NCBI GenBank assembly: GCA_020832965.1
Contig: JAJHRM010000003.1
Span: forward strand, 1-64,000
DNA from: Thermofilum sp.
GTDB taxonomy: Archaea > Thermoproteota > Thermoprotei > Thermofilales > Thermofilaceae
DNA: 64,000 nucleotides
Reading direction: 5' to 3'
Shown in pieces: positions 9,385 to 17,037 of the stretch. The first letter of the stretch is position 1, and each line of letters opens with the position of its first letter. The notes under the pieces were generated by a model, which was not told the origin of the DNA, did no database searches, and saw only the letters and a program-made list of their open reading frames with translations. The position numbers were made by a program, and so were the translations under genes.

Positions 9385-9633
9385 TTACTCGACGACAGGC
9401 ATTGTTAGCGTTCGCTTAACTCCAGGTATTTTCCTGATCCTTGTAAGAATCATCTCTCTAATCTCCATGTTGTTTTTTCCAGCCACCTTCACTATTATGT
9501 CGTAAACGCCATAGAGCAGATGTGCCTCGTTAACGCCTGTGATTTTCTTCAGCTCTTCGAGAACCTCCTTTTCCTTACCTATGTCACAGTTTATTAAGAT
9601 ATATGCAACAGCAGGTGAGGATTCTTCACCCAT
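9385..9633 (-). CDS. Stand-alone Lrp/AsnC ligand-binding (RAM) domain
   Basis: 82 residues covering only the alpha-beta sandwich effector domain of Lrp/AsnC regulators, with no helix-turn-helix. Typical positions are present (VNEAHLLYGVYDIIVKV; IRKIPGVKRTLTM). Such proteins may sense amino acids and modulate full-length Lrp partners. A full Lrp regulator is encoded 7.4 kb away at 17038-17520, but any pairing is conjecture. Confidence 0.85.
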   Translation of the reverse strand: MGEESSPAVAYILINCDIGKEKEVLEELKKITGVNEAHLLYGVYDIIVKVAGKNNMEIREMILTRIRKIPGVKRTLTMPVVE

Positions 9634-9741
9634 ATGTTGATTGTTTAAACAGTAGAGCTAAAAACTTTTCCAACCTAAAAATAAGTGCAATGACTTGTGT
9701 AAAAATGTCTGAGCGTATGATGAAGCGTGGAAGGTATGAGC

Positions 9742-10018
9742 GCGTGCCCTTATTTCCGCCGTGTTGTTGGCGGCTTCGCTGCGCCCCTAAGCTTTGGGGT
9801 GCTCTGACCATGGGATCAGCGCTGCTGCCTCATCTCCCTGGGGGGTGGAGAATTTAAGAGGAACCTAGTGTATCTCTTCAGAGAGCTTGTATACTTGCAC
9901 AGGAGTTGTAACGGGAGGGCTGACTCGTCGTTACACTTCTCCCTTGTATAAGTCGCATCGGTTCAGGAAGTATGCTATGGGTTGCCTTGCAGCTGCACTG
10001 TCCCAAGCTATGCGCGCG
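9742..10018 (-). mobile_element. Family-2 relic flanked by TATGAGC repeats
   Basis: The first 110 bp resemble the family-2 right end (TTTCCGCCGTGTTGTTGGCGG-like hairpin, CCATGGGATC-like core). The remainder has short open stretches in shifted plus-strand frames, such as NLVYLFRELVYLHRS and RKYAMGCLAAALSQAMR, that look like decayed coding sequence of unknown origin. The 7-bp sequence TATGAGC lies at both borders (9735-9741 and 10019-10025). Confidence 0.6.
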
Positions 10019-10081
10019 TATGAGCAGGCAAAAGAATTTTAAAGCCCTTTTTTATGATTTATCTCAACAATAACGCGCGTC

Positions 10082-10158
10082 GCGGCCGTAGTCTAGCCTG
10101 GTAGGATGGCGGCCTCCCAAGCCGCAGAACCCGGGTTCAAATCCCGGCGGCCGCACCA
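10082..10158 (+). tRNA. tRNA-Gly (CCC), CCA encoded
   Basis: 77-nt cloverleaf: acceptor GCGGCCG/CGGCCGC, D-arm GTCT-GGAT, anticodon stem GCGGC/GCCGC with loop CTCCCAA (anticodon CCC), T-arm CCGGG-TTCAAAT-CCCGG, discriminator A and encoded CCA. It is the only intron-free tRNA gene in this window. A TTTTTTATGATTTATC stretch lies about 35 bp upstream as a possible promoter. Confidence 0.96.
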
Positions 10159-10169
10159 CTAGTGCATGC

Positions 10170-10751
10170 GCTATCCGTTACCCCGCCTTATTGCAGGGTT
10201 ATGGGTTTATGGGCTTTACTCCGGAGGGTGTGGCTAGGAAGCTGAGCACTTTGATGCGCTCCGGCAGCTCCGCCTCTATGCCCAGTGCTTCCAGCCCCCT
10301 AGCCATTACACCCAAGCCACCCACGTGCGAAGCTGCGCTGGCGAAGGTTTGGTCCCTCCGCCTCTCCCTCTTCTCGAACAGCCTCCTCCTCTCCTCCGCA
10401 AGCACGCTTCTGTCAGCCTCCTCCATCCCGGTGTCGGACAGCGCTCTGTCGATTGCCGCTATCCTGCGCTCGAAGTAGAAGTAGTCGCTCTTCAGCGCTG
10501 AGTCCTTGTACGGCAGCGCCGTGCCGTCGCTTGCAATGGCAGCGTCCAGCACTCTCTTCCCAAGTCGATCCCATGAAGCCGCTCTCGCCGTGTCTCCTCT
10601 CAAGCACCACCTCCACGCTGATGTGCGCGCTACCACTAATGCCTTGTTTTCCCGGTACAGTGCGCACCACTTGTACCCCGCCATTAGTGCGATGGATCTT
10701 ACTCTTTTGATAAAAGGTTACGCGCGCTTAAAGGCTCGATGCAGACGCGTA
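10170..10751 (-). mobile_element. Internally deleted tnpB (family 1) flanked by TGCATGC
   Basis: Minus-strand relic of a TnpB gene. It keeps a central part (ALKSDYFYFERRIAAIDRAL; RRRLFEKRERRRDQTFAS) joined directly to the C-terminal tail (GVMARGLEALGIEAELPERI) and the right-end hairpin. The RuvC-II, zinc-ribbon and RuvC-III segments are missing from the join, so it cannot encode an active nuclease. Its frame stays open for about 160 codons, implying a recent internal deletion. TGCATGC occurs at 10163-10169 and 10752-10758. It sits 3' of tRNA-Gly and fills most of the gap before the TFB gene. Confidence 0.7.
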
Positions 10752-10879
10752 TGCATGCCCTCGTAAGCGGCGCTCTAAGCATCTCTGGCGCGTGCCGATA
10801 ATCTTAATAAATGCTAACCCCCTCCCCCCAGCCAAACGTGTAATCAACATTCTTAAACTAAGGTCCTGGGAGTTTAATT

Positions 10880-11710
10880 ATGCGATGCCCGAAATGTAAT
10901 GGAGTTATTGTGGTAGACCCGGCTACGTACGAGCGTGTATGCTTGAACTGTGGCTATGTGGCCGAGAGCATTCTTGAGGAAAGAGTAATGCCAACATCAA
11001 ACGTTATTAAAGGTGTCCTGTTTTATCGCGAATTCACGAGCGAGGACTCGGCATGTACGAGAGCAAAAGAAAAACTTGCTAGAGTCTCTGAGGTTTTAAG
11101 AATCAATGAAGAAATTCAGCGTGAAATACTCAATGAGTACAGGCTGGCTATGAAGCACGTCAAGCGAGACAAGACATCACTACTGGCTGTTGTGGTATAC
11201 TTCAGGCTACGCGAGTACGACCCATCCATGACGCTTGTTAAGGTCGTTAATGCTTTTCGAAGCATAAACTCGCGGGTCACGGTAAGCAGAGCTCTTAACG
11301 TGATTCATGAGATGCACAAAGCAAACTACAGAACCGAGAACTGGGAAAGCATAATAGAAGATTTCGCAGGTAAGCTATCAAAAATGTATGGCGTTAGCGA
11401 GACTAAGATGAAATTGCTGCTGAAGAAGTACGTTGAATTATTGCGGATTCGCTTGCTTGGTCGTTCGAGAAGAAACGTTGTTGCAGCAATAGCTTACATC
11501 TTACTGAGGCGAACTATGCGTATCGCAGACATTGAGAAGTTCGCTAAGGCGATAGGCGTCCCAGCGTCCTCACTGAGGAAGAACTTAGAGTACGTCGAAC
11601 TAGTGTTTCTCGAAGCATGTAGCGAGGAGGTCACCTGCGATTTTTTTGAAGTAAGCAGTGCAGGGAATAACGCAAATAAATCCCTTGAAGTGCCCGTAAA
11701 TAATCCATGA
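10880..11710 (+). CDS. tfb: Divergent transcription factor B (TFIIB family)
   Basis: 276 residues. An N-terminal zinc ribbon (CPKC...CLNCGY, residues 3-23) is followed by two cyclin-like repeats, about residues 60-145 and 155-245. Archaeal TFB recruits RNA polymerase to TATA/TBP and contacts the BRE. This copy is short, and its linker (B-reader/B-linker region) is poorly conserved, so it may be an alternative TFB rather than the main one. The last 37 codons lie antisense to the end of the dephospho-CoA kinase gene and form a tail beyond the second cyclin fold. Confidence 0.8.
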   Translation: MRCPKCNGVIVVDPATYERVCLNCGYVAESILEERVMPTSNVIKGVLFYREFTSEDSACTRAKEKLARVSEVLRINEEIQREILNEYRLAMKHVKRDKTSLLAVVVYFRLREYDPSMTLVKVVNAFRSINSRVTVSRALNVIHEMHKANYRTENWESIIEDFAGKLSKMYGVSETKMKLLLKKYVELLRIRLLGRSRRNVVAAIAYILLRRTMRIADIEKFAKAIGVPASSLRKNLEYVELVFLEACSEEVTCDFFEVSSAGNNANKSLEVPVNNP

Positions 11711-12133
11711 GTTATTTATGGGGCATAAATATAGTGCAATCAAGGAGAGCAAGTCTTCTTCGCCATCAACCTGTAATAGTATAGGTTTTCTATTCTTGGC
11801 TAGAAGCTCGAAAGACATCTTTAAAGCTTCAAAGCAATCCTTAGTAATCGTTCCGGGAGGATTTTTGCAGCTCAAAACTGCCCCTTGAGCATTTACTCGT
11901 CGTGGAAAAGTGCCCCTCCTCGTCTTCAAATCTATAACAAAAATGTCTCCTAAACCCTTTTCGAAGAAATTTACAGACACAACGTCGCCGACTAAAACAA
12001 CATTTTTACCAATCGGGGAGTTTTTAATTAACTCCCACACTTTCTCTACAGAGAGAGGTGGATCCTCGTAAAACAGGTAACCCCACGAATATGAGAGTTG
12101 TTCACGGCAGCTTTCTGTAGGGATCATTTTCAT
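11600..12133 (-). CDS. GTP-dependent dephospho-CoA kinase (DUF359)
   Basis: 177 residues. Family motifs are VLVGDVVS, then VIDLKTRRGTFPRR, NPPGTIT, and a VDGEEDLLSLIALYLCP segment followed by YGHFKG. The archaeal DUF359 enzyme phosphorylates dephospho-CoA with GTP in the last step of CoA synthesis; the previous step (PPAT) is encoded at 61075. The ATG at 12133 (or 12127) is the first beyond an insertion relic; a longer frame to 12271 is relic sequence. The gene overlaps the convergent TFB gene by 111 bp. Confidence 0.8.
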   Translation of the reverse strand: MKMIPTESCREQLSYSWGYLFYEDPPLSVEKVWELIKNSPIGKNVVLVGDVVSVNFFEKGLGDIFVIDLKTRRGTFPRRVNAQGAVLSCKNPPGTITKDCFEALKMSFELLAKNRKPILLQVDGEEDLLSLIALYLCPINNSWIIYGHFKGFICVIPCTAYFKKIAGDLLATCFEKH

Positions 12134-12134
12134 T

Positions 12135-12241
12135 AGCGCACGCCACCTGTTAACCCCGCCTCTTCGCAGGATTAGGGTTTTATAGGTTTTACTCTTGATG
12201 AGGCCACCAAGAAGCTGAGTAACCCTGATTTTGCGCGCGCT
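12135..12241 (-). repeat. Family-1 solo right end before the dephospho-CoA kinase gene
   Basis: Contains the right-end hairpin (CCCCGCCTCTTCGCAGG on the plus strand) and about 60 bp of TnpB tail, bounded by AGCGCAC and GCGCGCGCT. It lies directly upstream of the kinase start codon, so the terminal GCGCT now forms part of that gene's leader. No clear direct repeat is visible. The remaining 200 bp before tRNA-Lys show nothing further. Confidence 0.6.
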
Positions 12242-12437
12242 ACAATACCTACCCGCATGAACGCCAATCAAAAACTTGGAGGAAGCATCAGGCTAACTTA
12301 AATACCTGCGTTGCTAGGCATGGACGCGCAAGTACACACATGGCGACACGGCTACCGCATCGTACAGCTCAACTTTCATAAACATACCTTCAAAGAAAAA
12401 TTTATTACCAGACAAGCCTTTCTAAACATTGACCCTT

Positions 12438-12550
12438 GGGCCGGTAGCTCAGCTAGGTAGAGCGGCGGTCTACTTCGAGGTCGTGGCTCTTAACCCGTAG
12501 GTCCCTTGAGGGAGCGGAAGTCCCGGGTTCGAATCCCGGCCGGCCCGCCA
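12438..12550 (+). tRNA. tRNA-Lys (CTT) with two introns
   Basis: 113 nt genomic, 77 nt after removing two inferred introns. Acceptor is GGGCCGG/CCGGCCC, T-arm CCGGG-TTCGAAT-CCCGG, and GCCA is encoded. Intron 1 (12469-12485, 17 nt) interrupts the 5' anticodon stem; its removal restores GCGGG-CTCTTAA-CCCGT with anticodon CTT. Intron 2 (19 nt, about 12503-12521, boundary ambiguous by three bases) lies at the variable-loop/T-stem junction. Both positions are non-canonical, as known in Thermoproteales. Confidence 0.9.
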
Positions 12551-12598
12551 AATCTTAATAGTCACACGCAGATTCTGTTTCGCAGCCGCAGGCCGTTC

Positions 12599-13288
12599 TC
12601 AGAAAAGGCACGGAGGGTTAATTTTTAGAGGCCTGCATCCCATCTCGATGAGGGTAAGATAACTGAGGTTGCCTAGGAGGACTCTAAACTCGTGAAGCCC
12701 AGTAATCAAGACGCCTTCTTCAACTATGGGCCCTAGCTCGTAGAGATTGACAACTAATGGGAAAATGTATGTAGGTTTACTCAGTCTCCACCCTAAGTTT
12801 ACCCCTGAAGCCAGAATTTGCGCAAGTGAGGAGGCTCGAGTAAGCTGTACCTGGGCAGCTTCCTTCAAGGCGGCTTTGCGGGCCCTGTGCCAGAGCTTAC
12901 AATCTATAGCTAGCAGCATGTTGTCCTTATAGGCAAGCACGTCTATTTCATGCCTTCTTCCTAAAATCGAGAAACGATAATTTCTCAGTGTGAAGAAACC
13001 ATTCAGCTCAGCCATCCGCGAACATAGCTCTTCAAAAGTGCTCCAACCAGAATTCAAGGCAACAGATACAACGTCATAATTCGCCATCCAAGCCTTAACT
13101 ATCAAGTCGGGTAATTCCTCATCAACTACGTTATTTTCAATTCTTATGTTAAGCTTTTTCAAAACTAGTTTTATGAATTCCTCAGTCAATCCTGTACTCG
13201 ACGCTAACTCGCTTAGAGAGACTATCCTCTTCTCAAAAAGTTTTTTAGCAGTTTCCTTTAACAGAAACTCAACTTTCGTGTTGATCAA
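12599..13288 (-). CDS. PD-(D/E)XK nuclease-like protein with N-terminal helix-turn-helix
   Basis: 229 residues. The first 60 residues look like a winged-helix domain (SLSELASSTGLTEEFIKLVLKKL). The region around residues 110-135 has HEIDVLAYKDNMLLAIDCK, matching the D-(x)n-(D/E)-x-K active site of restriction-endonuclease-like folds. It may be a DNA repair or defence nuclease; the substrate is unknown. It lies 13 bp downstream of the L14 gene on the same strand, where L24 would normally follow, so it may be cotranscribed with ribosomal genes. Confidence 0.65.
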   Translation of the reverse strand: MINTKVEFLLKETAKKLFEKRIVSLSELASSTGLTEEFIKLVLKKLNIRIENNVVDEELPDLIVKAWMANYDVVSVALNSGWSTFEELCSRMAELNGFFTLRNYRFSILGRRHEIDVLAYKDNMLLAIDCKLWHRARKAALKEAAQVQLTRASSLAQILASGVNLGWRLSKPTYIFPLVVNLYELGPIVEEGVLITGLHEFRVLLGNLSYLTLIEMGCRPLKINPPCLF

Positions 13289-13301
13289 AAGAGGCGCCTA
13301 G

Positions 13302-13736
13302 CTAAACAATTATTGAGGCCATTGCGCTAAGTTTTGGCCAGCGCTCCGCCGCCTCCTTAGCCAGTGGTCCGCGAATCTCAGTTCCCTTAGGTTCTCCCTC
13401 TGGAGTAATTATTACAACTGCGTTGTCTTCAAATGAAACCCATGTTCCGTCAGGTCTCCTGTAAGGTCTTCTTTGACGTATAACAATGGCTCTCATTACT
13501 TGCTTCCTTAATTCAGGCTTACCAGCTCTAATGGAGACAACAACTATGTCTCCAACAGCCGCACCCGGGATTCTGCGCCAAACAGCCTTGTAATGTGGCA
13601 CCCCAATAACCTTTGCTAGAGTAGCACCAGAGTTGTCCGCAACTTTAACTAAGCTCTCCATAAAGACTCCGGGAGTAAGTCCAAGCCTGTAGGAGACGCC
13701 TACTGCTTTTGGTCCTCTCTTAGCCACACATCTCAC
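13302..13736 (-). CDS. rpl14p: Ribosomal protein L14
   Basis: 144 residues, archaeal uL14, near the L19/L3 cluster of the large subunit. Conserved stretches are [28 protein letters not shown] and [17 protein letters not shown]. It is the last ribosomal gene of the block L22-S3-L29-Rpp29-S17-L14 and starts 2 bp after the S17 stop. The usual downstream genes (L24, S4e, L5) are absent. Confidence 0.96.
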   Translation of the reverse strand: MRCVAKRGPKAVGVSYRLGLTPGVFMESLVKVADNSGATLAKVIGVPHYKAVWRRIPGAAVGDIVVVSIRAGKPELRKQVMRAIVIRQRRPYRRPDGTWVSFEDNAVVIITPEGEPKGTEIRGPLAKEAAERWPKLSAMASIIV

Positions 13737-13738
13737 CC

Positions 13739-14068
13739 TCAGGCCTTCCCGACCACAACAAAGGAAACCGATTTTGCTAGGGGGCGTGTTTCAGCAACGA
13801 TGACCTCATCTCCAGGCTTCACCGGAATACAGGGGGGTACACGCACATGCTTCTTTTTTCGCCTAACTTCATACCTCTTATACTTCTGATTATAGTGCAG
13901 ATATTCATGTATAGCAACAGCAACATTTTGCATTCGAAACTTTTCTATACGTAGCCTTAGCACCTGTCCTCTGACCGGTAATTTTCCATGCCAAGGACAT
14001 AATGGATCCTCACATATAGTTTCAGGCGGCTCAAGTCCTGGAATCCCGACGCCTTTTCTCTTTACCAT
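13739..14068 (-). CDS. rps17p: Ribosomal protein S17
   Basis: 109 residues from the ATG at 14068, usual for archaeal uS17. Landmarks are [20 protein letters not shown] and the OB-fold core [29 protein letters not shown] (given in part: [18 protein letters not shown]). GGTGAG lies 6-7 bases before this ATG and supports it over an in-frame ATG at 14152, which would add an unrelated 28-residue leader. Separated from Rpp29 upstream by almost 600 bp that include an insertion. Confidence 0.94.
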   Translation of the reverse strand: MVKRKGVGIPGLEPPETICEDPLCPWHGKLPVRGQVLRLRIEKFRMQNVAVAIHEYLHYNQKYKRYEVRRKKKHVRVPPCIPVKPGDEVIVAETRPLAKSVSFVVVGKA

Positions 14069-14469
14069 GAAGTTCTCACCATATGCGAACCTAGAGGATG
14101 ATGCGCAGACTCCTACTACCTGCCAAAGCTTATAAGATTTTTGTTTTCTCATCAGAGACTGGTAAAAGTATTCACTGCTAGTTTTGTAGAAAGGAGCCTT
14201 TAATCCCCTCGCCTTTTTGGAAATCCTTAACCATGACGTTAAAAACGCTTAAGCGCAAGGCTGAGCCGTCCTCAATTAGTCACCCGTAAACCCGTTCACG
14301 GGTTTAGCGTGCAGGGGTTAACAACTCCTATGCGCACCAGTAAACCTTTCATGTTTTCACAGTAAAGATTGAAATTTTCACAAGGCTTCTTTGCATTGCT
14401 TCACAACTTTTCCAGGTGCATTCACAAGCACATTCATGCATAGTCCACTTTGCAGCGCACTATTGAGGA
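14069..14469. other. Gap between S17 and the insertion; one short palindrome
   Basis: No gene recognised. AAACCCGT-TC-ACGGGTTT at 14288-14305 can form an 8-bp stem. The rest is AT-rich with several CTTTTC/TTCACAA stretches and no coding signal. In most archaea S17 follows Rpp29 closely, so this spacer is unusual. Confidence 0.4.
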
Positions 14470-14658
14470 GGCGCGCGACCGAGAACCCTTAGCCCTCCCC
14501 AGAAATTGTCCTTGGCATCTGCTTCGATGAATTTTACTTCATAGCGCTCGGCGCGCTTGAAGGAGAGGCTGCCAGAGCGCGTCACAACGAAAGTTTTACC
14601 AATAATCTCAAAAGTGAAAAAATAACCCCGCGAAGAGGCAGGGTAACAGATGGCGCGG
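14470..14658 (+). repeat. Family-1 tnpB right-end relic between Rpp29 and S17
   Basis: Plus-strand relic. The translated tail RLPERVTTKVLPIISKVKK aligns with the TnpB tail ELPERIKVLSFLATPSGVKP seen elsewhere here. It is followed by the hairpin CCCCGCGAAGAGGCAGGG and GGTAACAGATGGCGCGG. The right border lies 3 bp from the Rpp29 stop codon (on the opposite strand). It interrupts a conserved ribosomal operon. Confidence 0.65.
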
Positions 14659-14661
14659 AAA

Positions 14662-14946
14662 CTACCATTCATAGATCTTCTTCTTTAATCGTTCTTCGGG
14701 TCGTCCAACAAGATACTTGCCATCTACTTTCACTGTGAGACCATCCGGAAGCTTAACACGTAGCACTACTTGGTTTTTGAGAACAATCCGCTTACGTCCT
14801 CCTGGAGAACCGATGGTAATCGTCTTCAAAGTCTCGTCCAGGATTATCCCTTTAATACCTACCTGAAAAGGATTCTTGGAATCTACTACTTCCGCTTCCA
14901 AGCCGATCAATTCATGTCTCAATATATTATTGGGAGTTATCTTCAT
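14662..14946 (-). CDS. rnp1: RNase P protein component 1 (Rpp29)
   Basis: 94 residues, archaeal Rpp29/Pop4 with the Sm-like barrel: HELIGLEAEVVDSKNPFQVGIKG then GGRKRIVLKNQVV. It binds the RNase P RNA specificity region with Rpp21; the RNA gene itself is at 57080-57396. It overlaps L29 by 4 bp (start 14946, L29 stop 14943). This placement in the ribosomal operon is normal for archaea. Confidence 0.92.
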   Translation of the reverse strand: MKITPNNILRHELIGLEAEVVDSKNPFQVGIKGIILDETLKTITIGSPGGRKRIVLKNQVVLRVKLPDGLTVKVDGKYLVGRPEERLKKKIYEW

Positions 14947-15182
14947 TGCTTTTCTTCTGGACTAGGAGCTGGGCTTTGCAACCCTCTTTTAAACAGTTTT
15001 TCCTCATTTATGACTGTAAGTATCTGCGCGATTTCTCGCCTGATCTTCCTTATAGATGACGGATTCTCAAGAGAACCTCTGTGAGCTTGCGCTTTTAGGC
15101 GAGCGAGCTCTGCTCTTAATTCCTGCAGCCTTTTTACACGCTCCTCTTTTGACATTTTCCTAATCTCCTCTATCCTTCTCAT
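14943..15182 (-). CDS. rpl29p: Ribosomal protein L29
   Basis: 79 residues, a helical hairpin protein at the exit tunnel near the SRP binding site. Typical features are MSKEERVKRLQELRAELARL and SIRKIRREIAQILTVINE. It overlaps S3 upstream by 4 bp and Rpp29 downstream by 4 bp, so the three are translationally coupled. Confidence 0.94.
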   Translation of the reverse strand: MRRIEEIRKMSKEERVKRLQELRAELARLKAQAHRGSLENPSSIRKIRREIAQILTVINEEKLFKRGLQSPAPSPEEKQ

Positions 15183-15796
15183 GCCTCACCACCCTGCTGA
15201 ATATGTGAACGCACAAGTATCATATCGGGCATTTTTGCCGGCTTCATTATCCTTACCTTTACACCATACATCCCAAGCTTTAGTAGAACATGTACAACAG
15301 CCTCGTCAACAAGCTCCTCGCCAGGCTCACCGCTCTTTGGAACATATCCTCTTGTGAATCTTTCAGTGCGGTGCCGCTCGCTTGTAAGCTTGCCGCTAAT
15401 GATTATCTCTGCACCTCTGGCTCCTGCAGACATTATTCTGTTCAAAGCGATCATAGCGGCTCTGCGGAATCTAACTCCTCTGACAAGTGCGCGTGCAACT
15501 CTATAGGCCATAATTTTGGCGTTCAAGTCTTGGCTTGGAACCTCAACCACGTCGATTTGAGGGTTCTCAAGCCCAAACTCTTTCTCCAAAACGTCTGAAA
15601 GAGCCTTGATGTTCGCACCCCTCCTTCCGATTACTAATCCAGGTATACCAGCGTAAACAATTACCTTAGTACCAATGGGCGTTTTAAAAAATTGTGCATG
15701 AACGTAGTTTGCCCGGGCCAGCTGACGTTGCAAGTACTCATTGAGCATCATGTATTGAAGGCCTTGGCTTACATATTTACGGGATAGACTTGACAT
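15179..15796 (-). CDS. rps3p: Ribosomal protein S3
   Basis: 205 residues. The KH domain has the GxxG loop in VIGRRGANIKAL near residue 60. The C-terminal domain has RAAMIALNRIMSAGARGAEI and GYVPKSGEPGEELVDEA. It forms the mRNA entry channel of the small subunit. It lies 8 bp downstream of L22. Confidence 0.95.
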   Translation of the reverse strand: MSSLSRKYVSQGLQYMMLNEYLQRQLARANYVHAQFFKTPIGTKVIVYAGIPGLVIGRRGANIKALSDVLEKEFGLENPQIDVVEVPSQDLNAKIMAYRVARALVRGVRFRRAAMIALNRIMSAGARGAEIIISGKLTSERHRTERFTRGYVPKSGEPGEELVDEAVVHVLLKLGMYGVKVRIMKPAKMPDMILVRSHIQQGGEA

Positions 15797-15804
15797 TAAA
15801 CCAC

Positions 15805-16260
15805 CTAGCCGACTTCTTCACCGATGATCTCGACATGGACAAGTTGATCATAGTAGGGCGTGGCTCGTCCAAAAGCCCTTGGAAGGTAGTTTCTTATCTT
15901 TATACTTTTATGGGCGGCTGCATGTACAATGCGTAGCTTCTCTAAGTCTAACCCCTTAAATTCAGCATTGTTCTGCAGATTATCCAATAGTTTCAATAAA
16001 TGCTTAGCTACTTTTACTGGATAACGCCCGGGACCTGAGACAGTAGTTTTATGACCAACCTTTTTACGGTAACGTCTTAAAGGAACGGCTACCCTCATGT
16101 TAACTATGCCTTCAAGTATGTTTCTAGCCTCGCCTATAGTCTTTCCCTTGATCAACTTAAGGGTCTCAACAGTAAACTTATACGAAATACTTGCATCTCT
16201 GAGAGATGCCTTGACCGTTTTATCTGGGTCTAGCTCCACAGAGTATCGCCAGGTTGGCAT
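15805..16260 (-). CDS. rpl22p: Ribosomal protein L22
   Basis: 151 residues from ATG 16260. Conserved AKASLRDASIS-like entry, IGEARNILEGIV, and KSIKIRNYLPRAFGRATPYY near the C-terminus. A longer frame to 16374 runs into the tRNA-Pro gene and is rejected. S19 and L2, which normally precede L22, are not upstream; instead there is tRNA-Pro on the same strand 80 bp away. Confidence 0.95.
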   Translation of the reverse strand: MPTWRYSVELDPDKTVKASLRDASISYKFTVETLKLIKGKTIGEARNILEGIVNMRVAVPLRRYRKKVGHKTTVSGPGRYPVKVAKHLLKLLDNLQNNAEFKGLDLEKLRIVHAAAHKSIKIRNYLPRAFGRATPYYDQLVHVEIIGEEVG

Positions 16261-16340
16261 CAGGACACCCAGCTGCTCCTCATAACCCCAAAATAAAAAC
16301 CTTTCTTTCCTCTCCAATAATTCTCTCTTGAAGAAGGCTG

Positions 16341-16446
16341 TGGTGGGGCCGCGGGGATTTGAACCCCGGTCCACCTGGGTTCTCGTTGGGGATCCCGAGT
16401 CCTGCGTTTACGTGCCAGGCATCCTACCAGGCTGGACTACGGCCCC
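16341..16446 (-). tRNA. tRNA-Pro (CGG) with two introns flanking the anticodon loop
   Basis: 106 nt genomic; 77 nt after removing about 29 nt. Acceptor is GGGGCCG/CGGCCCC, discriminator A and CCA are encoded, T-arm CCGGGG-TTCAAAT. The anticodon loop CTCGGGA gives CGG. Intron 1 (about 16402-16416, 15 nt) lies in the 5' half and intron 2 (about 16377-16390, 14 nt) in the 3' half of the anticodon stem. Two splice registers both give a paired stem (CCTGA/TCAGG or CCGGA/TCCGG), so exact borders are uncertain. Confidence 0.85.
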
Positions 16447-16598
16447 AGAGATCCGTCATTGAAGTAGGGTCTTTGTGTTTTAAATTTTTTTGGGGCAGGC
16501 TATCCGCGAGCTCGAGTAACTTGTGTGGTGTTAGCGCGCGCAAGAGAAGACTTAAAAAGATTGTTTTGCCGGACCGGTTTTAGACCTAGGCAGTTTTA

Positions 16599-17031
16599 GC
16601 GCCGCGCGCCATCTGTTACCCCGCCTTATCGCAGGGGTTATGGGTTTATGGGTTTCACTCCGCCGGGTGTTGCTAGGAAGCTGAGCACCTTGACTTGCCT
16701 CGGTAGTTCCGCCTGGATCCCCAGCGCCCACTCACCCCGCTACCACGAGGTTCACCACACTGCCCCACAAGGAGCCGGGCCCAGGCGTTTAGAGGCTCGA
16801 CGATGACATCTCTCCCATTTATATTCTTTACCATCCTTGCCCTCTTGCACCTCTCTGCTTTCTTTGTGCTGCGAAGCCCCACCCCGAGCCCCAGGGTCTT
16901 TGTTGGTACGACCAGCAGGTTCGGACACACTATCACCGCGCGCGCTTTTAAGGATTTTAAGGGGCATCCACGTGGATGGATAAAAAAATCATTTTTTCAG
17001 AGATTTTTTTGAAGGTTTTTAGCAAGAGCGC
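16599..17031 (-). mobile_element. Family-1 mosaic insertion flanked by GCAGTTTTA
   Basis: Contains the right-end hairpin (CCCCGCCTTATCGCAGGGG on the plus strand), TnpB tail remnants, a segment shared with 50190-50300 (CACTCACCCCGCYACC and GGAGCYGGGMCCAGGCG), and one shared with 61830-61900 (ACCCCGAGCCCCRGGGTC). The 9-bp GCAGTTTTA flanks it at 16590-16598 and 17032-17040; the right copy ends with the stop codon of the Lrp gene. A second AGCGCGCGC site lies just outside at about 16533. Confidence 0.7.
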
Positions 17032-17037
17032 GCAGTT

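Noticed and set aside
12134..12271. Extension of the dephospho-CoA kinase to ATG 12271
   Set aside because: The extra codons are insertion-relic sequence read by chance.
14069..14152. 28-residue extension of S17 from ATG 14152
   Set aside because: GGTGAG stands just before ATG 14068 and the family begins there; the extension has no similarity.
16261..16374. N-terminal extension of L22
   Set aside because: It overlaps the 3' end of tRNA-Pro and has no family similarity; the ATG at 16260 matches archaeal L22.
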